Positions 15,740-24,209 of a DNA stretch of 37,943 bases are shown piece by piece. The stretch comes from Akkermansia muciniphila (GTDB lineage: Bacteria; Verrucomicrobiota; Verrucomicrobiia; Limisphaerales; BJHT01): NCBI GenBank assembly GCA_945861535.1, contig CAMAUZ010000013.1, forward strand, positions 1 through 37,943, in the 5' to 3' direction. Positions within the stretch are counted from its first letter, which is position 1. Each line of letters starts with the position of its first letter. Position numbers and translations under genes: made by a program. The notes under the pieces are model-generated. The model saw nothing but the letters and a program-made list of their open reading frames with translations. It did no database searches and was not told the DNA's origin.

Positions 15740-15815
15740 GTAGCCGCCGACGTGAGGAGGCGGATTTCCCCGCAGTTCGAGCGCGTTCCATCCGCCTCCT
15801 CACGTCGGCGGCTAC
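15740..15815. repeat. Perfect 25-bp inverted repeat
   Basis: Positions 15740-15764 and 15791-15815 are exact reverse complements (arms start GTAGCCGCCGACGTGAGGAG) separated by 26 bases. The element lies between the convergent ends of the PQQ-propeller gene and the phosphorylase gene. It could end transcription from both sides, but it has no T-tract and looks like an intergenic REP-type element. Confidence 0.8.
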
Positions 15816-15892
15816 GTTTTCACACAGGCTCTGAAAGCCACGCTCCTTCTACTCCGCATTCGCTGGTCTGGCACCCAACCGACGAGCAGCGT

Positions 15893-16555
15893 TCATCCCA
15901 GCGCTCGCAGCAGTTGATCCAGCACTGCTCCCAACTTCCCCGCCGCGGCTGACGTTCGTTTTCCCAACGCGAGCAGCGCCGGGATTTGTCCCGGAGCCGC
16001 TGCAACCGCCCACGCCAGCTTGGCGAAACTCAGGTTTTGCTCGGGCGTCGTCAGGCGGTTGAAATCCAGCGGCAGGTCTTCGTTCGCCGCGTCGGAAATC
16101 ACGCGCAACGTCACGCAGGCAATCCCCAGTTCAGCGCAGATTTTCCGGATCACCCCCGACTCCATCTCGACCGCGTCCGCACCGGTCTCGGCGAACAGCA
16201 CCCGCTTCTCGACGGCGGTGATGGCTACCCGCGACTCGCAATGGAAACGGCCCGCGCGCGCGCCCAGCTTTTCCAGCGCAGTCGCCACCCGCTCCGGCGC
16301 ATCGTTCGAGAAGACCAGCGTCAGCGGCGGCAGCGCCGGATTCAGCCCGCCCGCGTAGCCGCACGTCAGCACCAACGCGGGCCGCCCCGCCGCGACCGTC
16401 GCCCGCGCCACGCGCTCGGCATTGCGCGCGCCCATTCCGGTGACAACGACCTTCGCCCTCCCCTGCCCCGTCACCGCCGCCCCGAGTTTTCGGAACGGCC
16501 GCGCCTCTTCGGGCAGCGCGAAAAAAATTAGAATGGAAGCGAGCGGCGGGTTCAC
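15893..16555 (-). CDS. hpnG: Hopanoid-associated phosphorylase / nucleosidase-family protein (HpnG-like)
   Basis: Protein of 220 aa from a GTG start. It belongs to the nucleoside phosphorylase/MTA-SAH nucleosidase superfamily (PF01048): CGYAGGLNPALPP near residues 65-77, GADAVEMESGVI near 125-136 (substrate-binding Met/Glu) and ISDAANEDLPLDF near 153-165 (catalytic Asp region). Its place downstream of squalene-hopene cyclase on the same strand suggests HpnG, which removes adenine from adenosylhopane to give ribosylhopane or its phosphate. A general MTA/SAH nucleosidase is the alternative. The 453-base gap from shc, filled with repeats, means co-transcription is uncertain. No hpnH or other hopanoid gene lies in the window. 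Confidence 0.7.
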   Translation of the reverse strand: MNPPLASILIFFALPEEARPFRKLGAAVTGQGRAKVVVTGMGARNAERVARATVAAGRPALVLTCGYAGGLNPALPPLTLVFSNDAPERVATALEKLGARAGRFHCESRVAITAVEKRVLFAETGADAVEMESGVIRKICAELGIACVTLRVISDAANEDLPLDFNRLTTPEQNLSFAKLAWAVAAAPGQIPALLALGKRTSAAAGKLGAVLDQLLRALG

Positions 16556-17008
16556 GAGGACGGGGAAAAGTTCAAAGGATAAAGCTCAAAGCTCAAGGGA
16601 AGTTTCAAGCAACAAGCGGGTCCAAGTACCAAGAGCGGCGTATAAATCGTTGCGAAAATTCGCGCCGGAACTTCCGAAACAAGGAGCGCGTCCGTCTCCC
16701 TCGCCCCGTGAGGCACGAACAGGGAGAAGGATGGGGAGAGGGGTGGCCCACTGTTGCGTCCGGTTTCGCCGAAGCGGAGCGCCTCCTCTCCCCGGCCCTC
16801 TCCTCCGTTCCGAACGGAGGAGAGGGAGGCGGAGGCCCCGGTGTGGAATGCACGAATCTTCACAAAGGCTGATAATGTTGTTGATGACGGCTCACCAACG
16901 GAAACGGCGGTTCCGCCGACACATTGGCTCTTGGCCCTTCCCTTGAGCATTGAGCTTCACCCCTTGCCTGCCGCATCCATCGCCAGTCGCATGCTTTGTC
17001 TCACACGT
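16556..17008. other. Repeat-rich intergenic region with a strong hairpin
   Basis: No gene was found in these 453 bases between hpnG and shc. A perfect hairpin lies at 16796-16826: CCCTCTCCTCCGTTC, one base, then its reverse complement. The purine/pyrimidine-rich sequence around it (16690-16850) has the look of an intergenic palindrome family. A smaller GGCGGTTCCGCC palindrome lies near 16910. Confidence 0.6.
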
Positions 17009-19036
17009 TCACCCCACGGCGAGCGCCGCCACCTTGCCCGCCTGCCCGTTTTTGCCCGCGGCTTTTTTTTCGAGCAGCCGCTGGTAGCTGGCCAGCGCCA
17101 GCAGCGGCCAGGCATTCCGATACATGTCGTACTTGAGATAAAACACGCACGGAAAGCCCGTGCCCGTGGTCTCTTCCTCGGCCCACGATCCATCCGCGCT
17201 CTGCGTGCGGATTAGGTAGTCGATGCCGCGCTTCAGCCCCGGCAGATCAGGATTGTCGAACGCGCACAGGCCCATCACGGCCCAGGCCGTCTGCGATGCC
17301 GTGCTCGGTCCCTGGCCTTTGAACACCGGGTCGTCGTAGGTGTTGCAGCGCTCGCCCCAGCCGCCGTCGTCGCGCTGGACGCTCTCGAGCCAGCGGCGGC
17401 CGCGCTGGAGCCACGGCTCGTTCATGTCGAGATTCATCGCGCGCATCCCACGCAGCACCTGCCAGGTGCCGTAGATGTAATTCACGCCCCACCGCCCATA
17501 CCACGAGCCATCCGCCTCCTGATGCTCCTTCACGAATTGCAGCGCGCGTTTCACCTGCGGATTGTCCGTGCCGAAGCCCTCGTAGCCGAGCAGTTCGAGG
17601 ATGCGCGCCGTGATGTCCGCGCACTCGGGATCGAGCATCGCGTTGTGATCGGCGAACGGCACCTTCTCGAGGATTCCCTTAGTGCAGTCCTTGTCGAACG
17701 CCGCCCAGCCGCCGTCCTTGCACTGAAAGGTCAGCATCCATTTCAACCCGCGCTGATAGCACTCATCGCGCCGCCGCGGGTTGTCGGTCGCCACGCGGCG
17801 CAGCGCCATGAGCACCATCGCGGTGTCGTCGACGTCGGGGTTCCATTTGTTCTCATATTCGAACACCCAGCCGCTCGGCTCGACATCCACCGGATTCTTG
17901 TGCCACCAGTCGCCCTTGAACCGAATCTCCTTGGCGATGAGCCACTCGACCGCGCGTTTCATCGCCGGATGCTCGGCGGGCACGCCCGATTCGTGCATGC
18001 AGATCGTGACAATCGCCGTGTCCCACACCGGCGAAAAACACGGCTCGATCCGCACGCTGTCCGCCGTCTCGTGCTCGAGCTTCTTCAACTCGCGCTCGGC
18101 CCGGCGCACCTGCGGATGATCCGCCGGATAACCCAACGCCTTGAGCGCGATGAGCGCGTTCAGCATCGCCGGGAAAATCGCCGCCAGGCCGTCGGTGCCC
18201 TCCAGCCGTTCGAGCATCCATTCCTCGCAGCGTTTCAGCGCGCGCGCGCGAAACGGATGCAGCCCGAGGCGGCTCACCCACTCGGCCAGTTTGTGCAGCT
18301 TGTCGAGCCAGAGAAACGCGTTGCGCAGCGAGAAATCGAAGTAGCGGGGCCGCAGCGTTTCGTTCAGCTCCCATTTTCCGTTCGGATACAACTCGTCGAG
18401 ATTCACGCCGTTCTTCAAGGGCCGCGTCGGGCGGAAATGATTGATGATCGCCAGCGGCACGAGCATCGCGCGCGACCAGTTGCTCATCTCCCAGAAGTTC
18501 ACATGAAACCATTTGCCGATCAGCAAGACCTCGCACGGAATGGTCGGAACCTGCGGCCATTCCACCAAGCCGAGCAGCACCAGATAGAGCTTCGAGAACG
18601 TGTTCATCCGCGGCACGCCGCCGAGGTTCCGCGCCATCTCGCGCGCCCGGAGCATCCGCGAATCGGTCACCGGGACGCCGGCCAATTTCAGCGCGAGATA
18701 GGCCTTGATCGTCGCGTTCACCTCCGAGGGGCCGCCGAAGTAAATGTTCCAGCCGCCATCGGGCAACTGCCGGTCGAGAATGTGATTGATCGCCTTCTGC
18801 TCCCACGCCCGGTCCACATCGCCCGCCCAGTGATGATACGCGAGCGTGTCCGACACGAGCGTGGAATCCACGAGCAACTCGCCGACCCAGTACCCCTCGG
18901 GCTTTTGCTCGCGCAGCAAATACTCCTGCGAGCGGCGGATGCTCTCGTGCAGGCCGGCCACCGGAGTGGCGGGCGGATTCGTCGCCGTCGCCGTCGTGGC
19001 GCGGTTGTCAGTGTTCGCGGAACTTGTGCGCATCAT
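17009..19036 (-). CDS. shc: Squalene-hopene cyclase
   Basis: From the ATG pair at 19031-19036 the product is 675 aa, the usual length; the open frame continues to 19381 only because it runs into an intergenic repeat. The enzyme cyclises squalene to hopene at the membrane, the first step of hopanoid synthesis. The protonating motif DVDDTA lies at residues about 401-406. QW-type repeats run through both domains (QLPDGGWNIYFGGPSE near 90, QCKDGGWAAFDKD, QEADGSWYGRWG, QRDDGGWGE, QSADGSWAEEE). The N-terminal residues 1-30 are low-complexity Thr/Ala/Asn. It is transcribed away from two copies of a composite repeat that form its upstream region. All expected catalytic features are present. Confidence 0.95.
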   Translation of the reverse strand: MMRTSSANTDNRATTATATNPPATPVAGLHESIRRSQEYLLREQKPEGYWVGELLVDSTLVSDTLAYHHWAGDVDRAWEQKAINHILDRQLPDGGWNIYFGGPSEVNATIKAYLALKLAGVPVTDSRMLRAREMARNLGGVPRMNTFSKLYLVLLGLVEWPQVPTIPCEVLLIGKWFHVNFWEMSNWSRAMLVPLAIINHFRPTRPLKNGVNLDELYPNGKWELNETLRPRYFDFSLRNAFLWLDKLHKLAEWVSRLGLHPFRARALKRCEEWMLERLEGTDGLAAIFPAMLNALIALKALGYPADHPQVRRAERELKKLEHETADSVRIEPCFSPVWDTAIVTICMHESGVPAEHPAMKRAVEWLIAKEIRFKGDWWHKNPVDVEPSGWVFEYENKWNPDVDDTAMVLMALRRVATDNPRRRDECYQRGLKWMLTFQCKDGGWAAFDKDCTKGILEKVPFADHNAMLDPECADITARILELLGYEGFGTDNPQVKRALQFVKEHQEADGSWYGRWGVNYIYGTWQVLRGMRAMNLDMNEPWLQRGRRWLESVQRDDGGWGERCNTYDDPVFKGQGPSTASQTAWAVMGLCAFDNPDLPGLKRGIDYLIRTQSADGSWAEEETTGTGFPCVFYLKYDMYRNAWPLLALASYQRLLEKKAAGKNGQAGKVAALAVG

Positions 19037-19052
19037 GGTTACTTTGGGAGGC

Positions 19053-19289
19053 CGCCGCGCGGGGTGTAAAGTTTTATCCCCGGCGCAGCCACGACCGCAG
19101 CGGCGCGCGACCGGTCCCGGGTCGCAGTGCGCGGAGAGGACGGAGGCGACGGACATTCCCACCGGCGTTGCTTGGGAGGCGCGCAACGGATGGGGAGGGA
19201 CGAACTTCATGCCACGGGTGGCGTTGGCGGCGCCCGCTCGCAAGCACGACCGAGTTTGGCAGGGGAATTTGGGGTATGGGAATGGAAGG
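19053..19289 (-). repeat. Composite intergenic repeat, copy A
   Basis: Read on the minus strand it contains CCCCAAATTCCCCTGCC (within 19251-19289), about 100 variable bases, a palindrome ACTGCGACCCGGGACCGGT around 19104-19134, and a GGCTGCGCCG tail. The same order of motifs is found at 19328-19446 and 31746-31943. This copy directly precedes the squalene-hopene cyclase gene and points the opposite way to copy B. Confidence 0.65.
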
Positions 19290-19327
19290 TGATGAATTGG
19301 CAGCGGGCCGGTCTGGTGGTCCAATTC

Positions 19328-19446
19328 TTCCCTTCCCATTTCCTTGCCCCAAATTCCCCTGCCCAATCCGGCTATGCTCACGAGCGGTTCCGTCCCGCGC
19401 TGCGACCGAGGAGCGGTCGCACTCCGCTTTGGTTACGGTTTCGCCG
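19328..19446 (+). repeat. Composite intergenic repeat, copy B
   Basis: TTGCCCCAAATTCCCCTGCC at about 19343-19362 is followed by the palindrome GCTGCGACCGAGGAGCGGTC (within 19397-19425) and GGTTACGGTTTCGCCG. It is a shorter version of copies A and C, divergent from copy A with 38 bases between them. Confidence 0.65.
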
Positions 19447-20027
19447 CTCTGTCGCCCCCGGCAGTTTCGCCGGGATAGTCAGAGCTTGTCCGCAAAACGC
19501 CGATTTCTGAAATAGGGGTATCCCCTTGACTCAACTCGTGTTGATCTGGCCATCACAAATAGCACCCATGGCTGCATAGATTTCGATGCGTCGCTGTCGG
19601 CTGTGGCAAAGACATAGCTCTGAAAAACAGCAGAACTTTCCCATCTTTTACCCCGCATCTTTTACCCTCACTTCCGGGTCGGACGCTGGATCAGCTCGCT
19701 TGCCTGCGCCGCCAACTCGTCGAGCCGGTCTGGCAGCCCCGTGATTGTGAAAAGTTCAGCCGATGGGCGATCACTCGGCGAAGACCTGGCCACTGTTCGT
19801 GCGGGTGCTGCCGGAGAGATTTTTGGTAAAAGATGGGCGGTAAAAGATAAAGACCAGTGGGGCCATCCCCTTGACTCAACTCCCGTCGGTCTTCCCACCA
19901 CAAAAACCACGATTGGCGGTCAAAACGTCGGGGCGTAGCTGTTGGTTGAGTCAAGGCCGCAACCCTTTTCTAAAAAAGCGCAAACCACCGGCGGGGTTCT
20001 GGGATCCCCATGCAGGCTTGCCGGACG
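19447..20027. repeat. Gene-free region with an inverted repeat and three short repeats
   Basis: Arms 19643-19666 and 19825-19848 are reverse complements at 22 of 24 positions. Each contains ATCTTTTACC twice. CTTGACTCAAC occurs at 19525 and 19870, and its inverse at 19945-19955. An 80-codon frame on the minus strand (19668-19910) overlaps the arms and has no recognised product; a tail reading LDELAAQASELIQRP could be the debris of a gene. The region looks like remains of a mobile element. Confidence 0.55.
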
Positions 20028-22280
20028 CTAGTTTTTCCGGGCGTGGGACGGTTCGCTGATGAATTCAACCACGCCGGTGCGGACGTCGTAGAGTCCACCG
20101 ACAAGGGCGATTTGCCGGCGTTCCAACAAGCCGCGCATGGTCGCGCTGCGGCGGCGGATGACTTCCATGGTGTGCAGGACGTTCAACCGGGCGACGCTGT
20201 CCACGAAGGCCTCGTTGTGGGCGCTGCGGTCGCCGCGGGTTTCGTGCTCAGCTTCCACAGCGTGCTGGATGTAGCCGGTGATGGATTTGATGTGGTCGCA
20301 GCCGGAGGCCTGGCAGGCGTCCACCTGACGGTGAACGATGTCCACCGTGGCCTTCACGGCGCCGCATCGGGTGTGGCCCAGGACCAGGAGCAACTTGGCC
20401 CCGGCCACCGCACAGCCGTATTCCATGCTGGCCAGGGCGTCTTCCATGGCGATGTTGCCCGCCACCCGGATGCTGAAGATGTCCCCGAGGCCGAGATCGA
20501 AGACGAGTTCCGTGGAGGTGCGGGAATCCATGCAACTGAGCACGACGGCGAGGGGGAACTGGCCTTGGGCGGTGGCGTTGACCTGCCGCATGAGATCGCG
20601 GGAAACGCGTTCGCCGCGCACGAACCGCGCGTTGCCCTCCTGCAGAATCTTCAGAACGCGCGCGGGGTCGATCTGGGTCTGGACCTCGCGGGTGGAGACG
20701 TCCACGTATTGGATGTGGTCGTCCATGACATAGCGTTCCTTGAAGCCCACCAGGCTGAGGAAGATGCCGCGCGCGGGCGCGGTCTGGGTGCGGAAGTCCT
20801 GGATCAGGTCCAGCACGTCCGAGTCGATGTAGTCGGTGTTGCGCGCATCCAGCACGACGTGCCCGCCGGATGGCACGGAGTTCAGCGACTGCTCGAGCAC
20901 GGCGCGGTTGAGGAAGCTGACCTGGTTCGCCAGCTCGATCCGCAACACTTCGCCGCCAACGTGGTGTTCCATGAAGCGGCGCAAGGGTCGGCGGAAGTTG
21001 CTGTGCAGGATGAAGAGCAAGCTGACGCCGAGCCCAATCAGAATGCCCACCAGCAAGTCGGTCAGGACGATGGCCAGAATGGTGACGATGAAGGGGAGGA
21101 ACTGGTTGCGGCCCTCGGCCCACATCTGCCGGAAGAGGGCGGGACTGGCCAGTTTGAGCCCGGTGGCAAGGAGGATGGCGGCCAGTGCGGCGAGGGGGAT
21201 TTCATTGAGCCAATGGGGGACCAGCACGACCAGCAGCAACAGCAGCGCGCCATGGATGAAGGCGGACATGCGGGTCGCCCCCCCGGCGTTGATGTTCACT
21301 GAGCTGCGCACGATGACGGACGTCACCGGCAGGCCGCCCAGCAGGCCGGCGACGCAGTTGCCGATGCCTTGGGCGACGAGTTCCCGATTGGGGGGCGAGG
21401 TGCGCTTGCGGGGGTCCAGCTTGTCCACCGCCTCGAGGTTGAGCAGCGTCTCCAGCGAGGCCACGACGGCGATGGTGAAGGCCGCGGTGTAGATGGCGGG
21501 GTTTGCCAGCGCCCGGAAATCCGGCCGGGGCAACTGTCGAAACAGTTCCCCCAGGCTTGCGGCTGTCGGAACCTGGACCAAGTGGGACTCGCTGATGGCC
21601 CAACCGCTGCCAAAGTGGCGCAAGGCTTGGTTCACCAGCACGCCGAGCAGCACCACGACCAATGGGGCCGGCACCCGGAGTTGCTTCAGCTTGGTGCGAT
21701 CCCAAACGAGCAGCAAGGTCAGGGAGAGCAAGCCGACCAGGGTGGCTCCCGCCTCAAAATCGAGAAAGCTGGCGAAGAGCTCGCTGAAGGTGTTCTGCCC
21801 GTCTGGTTGCAGGAACTCCATTTCGCCTTCCGGGTCGGCATCGTGGCCCACCACATGGGGAATCTGCTTCAGAATGAGGAGCACACCGATGGCCGCCAGC
21901 AGCCCCTTGATGACGCTGGACGGGAAGAAGGCGGCGATGAATCCCGCCCGCATCACCCCCAGGCCAATCTGCATCAAGCCCGCCAGCATCACCGCCACGA
22001 GAAAGGCCTCAAATGATTTCAGCGCGGCGATTTGCGCGAACACCACGGCGGCCAAACCTGCTGCTGGTCCGCTGACGCTGGTGTGCGAGCCGCTGAGCCA
22101 GGCGACGACCAATCCGCCAACCACCCCGCTGATGATGCCCGCCATGAGCGGGGCGTTGGATGCCAGCGCGATGCCCAGACACAGCGGCAGTGCGACCAGA
22201 AACACGACTACGCTGGCCGCCAGATCCTTGGGCAGCGCCTTGAGGTAATCCGGCTGCGATACGGCCGTTGAGCTTGTCAT
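20028..22280 (-). CDS. SulP anion transporter fused to STAS and beta-carbonic anhydrase
   Basis: From the ATG at 22280 the protein is 750 aa. The first 430 residues are a SulP-type membrane transporter with about 10-12 hydrophobic segments, including SGPAAGLAAVVFAQIAAL and GLLGGLPVTSVIVRSSVN. A STAS-like domain follows near 455-540 (HVVLDARNTDYIDSDVLDLI). The C-terminus, about 560-740, is a beta-class carbonic anhydrase with zinc ligands Cys583 (SCMDSR, with Asp585/Arg587), His636 and Cys639 (LGHTRCGA). SulP-carbonic anhydrase fusions are known in several bacteria and are thought to couple bicarbonate or another anion to CO2 hydration. All zinc ligands are present, so the enzyme half should be active. 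The gene stands alone, with a perfect hairpin about 96 bases upstream. Confidence 0.92.
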   Translation of the reverse strand: MTSSTAVSQPDYLKALPKDLAASVVVFLVALPLCLGIALASNAPLMAGIISGVVGGLVVAWLSGSHTSVSGPAAGLAAVVFAQIAALKSFEAFLVAVMLAGLMQIGLGVMRAGFIAAFFPSSVIKGLLAAIGVLLILKQIPHVVGHDADPEGEMEFLQPDGQNTFSELFASFLDFEAGATLVGLLSLTLLLVWDRTKLKQLRVPAPLVVVLLGVLVNQALRHFGSGWAISESHLVQVPTAASLGELFRQLPRPDFRALANPAIYTAAFTIAVVASLETLLNLEAVDKLDPRKRTSPPNRELVAQGIGNCVAGLLGGLPVTSVIVRSSVNINAGGATRMSAFIHGALLLLLVVLVPHWLNEIPLAALAAILLATGLKLASPALFRQMWAEGRNQFLPFIVTILAIVLTDLLVGILIGLGVSLLFILHSNFRRPLRRFMEHHVGGEVLRIELANQVSFLNRAVLEQSLNSVPSGGHVVLDARNTDYIDSDVLDLIQDFRTQTAPARGIFLSLVGFKERYVMDDHIQYVDVSTREVQTQIDPARVLKILQEGNARFVRGERVSRDLMRQVNATAQGQFPLAVVLSCMDSRTSTELVFDLGLGDIFSIRVAGNIAMEDALASMEYGCAVAGAKLLLVLGHTRCGAVKATVDIVHRQVDACQASGCDHIKSITGYIQHAVEAEHETRGDRSAHNEAFVDSVARLNVLHTMEVIRRRSATMRGLLERRQIALVGGLYDVRTGVVEFISEPSHARKN

Positions 22281-22375
22281 AGTTTGATTCGTTGAAGTGC
22301 TGGCGGAGACTTGGGCAGCGTCCGGCTTCGGGCAAATATGAATTTCCGAATGGGAGCTTAGGTTTTCCCGAACTA

Positions 22376-22397
22376 CCACTCCAACGTCTTGGAGTGG
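22376..22397. promoter_or_regulatory. Perfect hairpin upstream of the SulP-carbonic anhydrase gene
   Basis: CCACTCCAA and TTGGAGTGG form a nine-base perfect stem around the loop CGTC, 96 bases before the ATG at 22280. It may be an operator or a 5'-leader structure. No promoter elements could be assigned next to it. Confidence 0.35.
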
Positions 22398-22528
22398 CTC
22401 AACTATCCTCAACTGCGTTATTGCTACGGCGGCGCCAAGCCGGGCGGCCTGGCGGCGACAGAAAGTAGCAAGTCAGCCGCGCCATACCGGGCGGGCCACG
22501 CCCAGCGGAGCGAGAAAAGGCCAGCGGC

Positions 22529-22780
22529 TTAAGATTGGTATTCCAAGGTGAGAGGGGAGCGGCCCGCAGGCAGGGACAGCGGAATCAGCACCTCGCCCGC
22601 ATTGCCTTCACGGACGATTCCCTGGTGGTTGCTGATGATGCGCAGTTGCAGTTGGGCGATGCTGAAACTGCGGTTGGGGCATCCGCGCCTTGTGCCAGGG
22701 AAGCGCACCACAGCGGGCCTGCTGGGTTTCATCGCGGGAGAGATCACGTCCCCTTGGCTCACAATGGAGCGCCTTACCAA
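22529..22780 (-). CDS. Unidentified small ORF, possibly a gene remnant
   Basis: An 83-codon frame begins 62 bases after the DUF1552 gene stop, on the same strand. The sequence contains AVVRFPGTRRGCPNRSFSI and ends in AGEVLIPLSLPAGRSPLTLE, which looks like the last strands of a beta-sandwich protein. There is no signal peptide and no good ribosome-binding sequence. It may be the 3' debris of a longer gene rather than a functional protein. The adjacent 22413-22528 contains no recognised feature. Confidence 0.25.
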   Translation of the reverse strand: MVRRSIVSQGDVISPAMKPSRPAVVRFPGTRRGCPNRSFSIAQLQLRIISNHQGIVREGNAGEVLIPLSLPAGRSPLTLEYQS

Positions 22781-22841
22781 GTTCCCGGCTTGAATTCTGC
22801 GGCCCGCGAAACCTGGTCGCCAGCCGATGCGAGCGCCAGGG

Positions 22842-24209
22842 TCAGGTCGTCATCTCTTTGATCTGCTTGGTCGCAATGCCGATGGGGCGATCCACCGGCA
22901 CGCCCATGCAGGCGAGCAACGTCATGAGCAGGTCGCCTTGGTTGCCTTTCGTGCCCGCCAGGAACCGGCCGGTCTTGAGCGAGCCGCCACCTTTGCCGGC
23001 GAGGATGAAGGGCAGGTTTTCGCGCGTGTGCTTGTTGCCGTCCTCCAGGCCGGTGCCCCACATCATGATGCAGTTGTCCAAAAGCGTGCCGTCGCCTTCG
23101 CGCAGGCCGGCCATCTTCTTCACCATGTGGGCGAACTGCTCGATGTTGAAGGCGGTGATGGCCGCGACCTTGCGGACCATTTCCGCGTCCTGGTTGTGAT
23201 GCGTCTGGGAGTGGTGCTCGTTCTTGAAGCCCAGCTCGGGATACGAAACGCCATTGGGCGTGGAACCAATGTAGGTGCTGACGCGGGTGGTGTCGGTCTG
23301 GAACGCGAGGACGTTCAAGTCGCACATGACCTGCATGTATTCGCTGCGCTTGTCACCCTCGGGAATTTTGATCTCGATGGGCGGGGCATCGGTCGCGTTG
23401 CGCTTGGCGGAGCTGACGCCGGACTTGGCCAGGGCCGCCTCCTTCTGACGGTGTTCGATGGCGGCGATGCGGCGCTCCACCGAGCGCACGCTGTCGAGGT
23501 ATTCGTCGAGTTTTTCCTGATCGGTCTTGGGCAGCCGGCGGCGCAGGTCGCGCGCCCCGCCGAGCACGAGGTCGAGCATCCGCCGGTCGAGGGGATTGGC
23601 CCGCGTGGTTTGGCCGGGCCGGTCGGTCTTGCCGAACAGGCGGTTCAGGACGACGCGCGGATTGATCTCGGCGGGCAGCGGCTGGGTTGGCGAACTAAAG
23701 CTGCAGTGAGTGTAATAACCTTCGTTCAGCCCTTCCTGATTCTCCTTGTGCGTCTGCGGCATTGTGGCGAGCTCCAGCGACGGCAGCGCAGTGAAGCCGC
23801 CGACGTAGTTCGCCGCGATCTGGTCGGCGGAGATGCCGATGTCGATGCGGTTGCGGTGGCGCGCGTCGGGGAGCTTCGCGGTGAGCCAGGTGGAAAGCTC
23901 CAGCGCGTGCGGGGCACCGTTGAAGGGCGCGATGGGCACGCCCGAAATGCCTTTGACTAAGAGGCATTGGTCGAGCACCGGTCGCAGCGCTTCCAACGCC
24001 GGCGGCGGCGAGGTGAGAAAACTCTCGGGCGACTTGGGCCAGAACTGATCCATGATGACGCCGTGCGGCATGAACATGAAGGCGAGGCGCACCGGCGGCT
24101 TGGGGGCCTTGGCTTCCGCCCAGCCCATGGTTTCCAAAAGCGGGAGGGCAAGCGTGGCTCCGATTCCTTTCAGGCAGGTCCGGCGAGAGAGGCGGAATCT
24201 ATTTTGCAT
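22842..24209 (-). CDS. DUF1552 Tat-exported protein (first of three)
   Basis: Protein of 455 aa with a twin-arginine signal ([19 protein letters not shown], residues 8-26). DUF1552 landmarks: [19 protein letters not shown] near 40, [11 protein letters not shown] near 83, SLDRR/ERRIAA-type helical middle, [19 protein letters not shown] near 305, HHSQTHH near 335 and [11 protein letters not shown] near 405. The family shares the general phosphatase/sulfatase-like layout of DUF1501 but its activity is unknown. Its start overlaps the end of the upstream cytochrome gene by 11 bases, giving translational coupling. It is the last clear gene of the five-gene run. Confidence 0.9.
   Translation of the reverse strand: MQNRFRLSRRTCLKGIGATLALPLLETMGWAEAKAPKPPVRLAFMFMPHGVIMDQFWPKSPESFLTSPPPALEALRPVLDQCLLVKGISGVPIAPFNGAPHALELSTWLTAKLPDARHRNRIDIGISADQIAANYVGGFTALPSLELATMPQTHKENQEGLNEGYYTHCSFSSPTQPLPAEINPRVVLNRLFGKTDRPGQTTRANPLDRRMLDLVLGGARDLRRRLPKTDQEKLDEYLDSVRSVERRIAAIEHRQKEAALAKSGVSSAKRNATDAPPIEIKIPEGDKRSEYMQVMCDLNVLAFQTDTTRVSTYIGSTPNGVSYPELGFKNEHHSQTHHNQDAEMVRKVAAITAFNIEQFAHMVKKMAGLREGDGTLLDNCIMMWGTGLEDGNKHTRENLPFILAGKGGGSLKTGRFLAGTKGNQGDLLMTLLACMGVPVDRPIGIATKQIKEMTT

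Noticed and set aside
17522-19069. 515-aa plus-strand frame opposite squalene-hopene cyclase
   Set aside because: Antisense shadow of a clear cyclase with DVDDTA and QW motifs.
19668-19910. 80-aa minus-strand frame considered as a small gene
   Set aside because: It lies mostly inside an inverted-repeat unit and has no good start; kept only as possible debris under the repeat entry.
20010-21302. 430-aa plus-strand frame opposite the SulP-carbonic anhydrase gene
   Set aside because: No family features; the opposite strand encodes an unmistakable transporter and carbonic anhydrase. Shadow frame.
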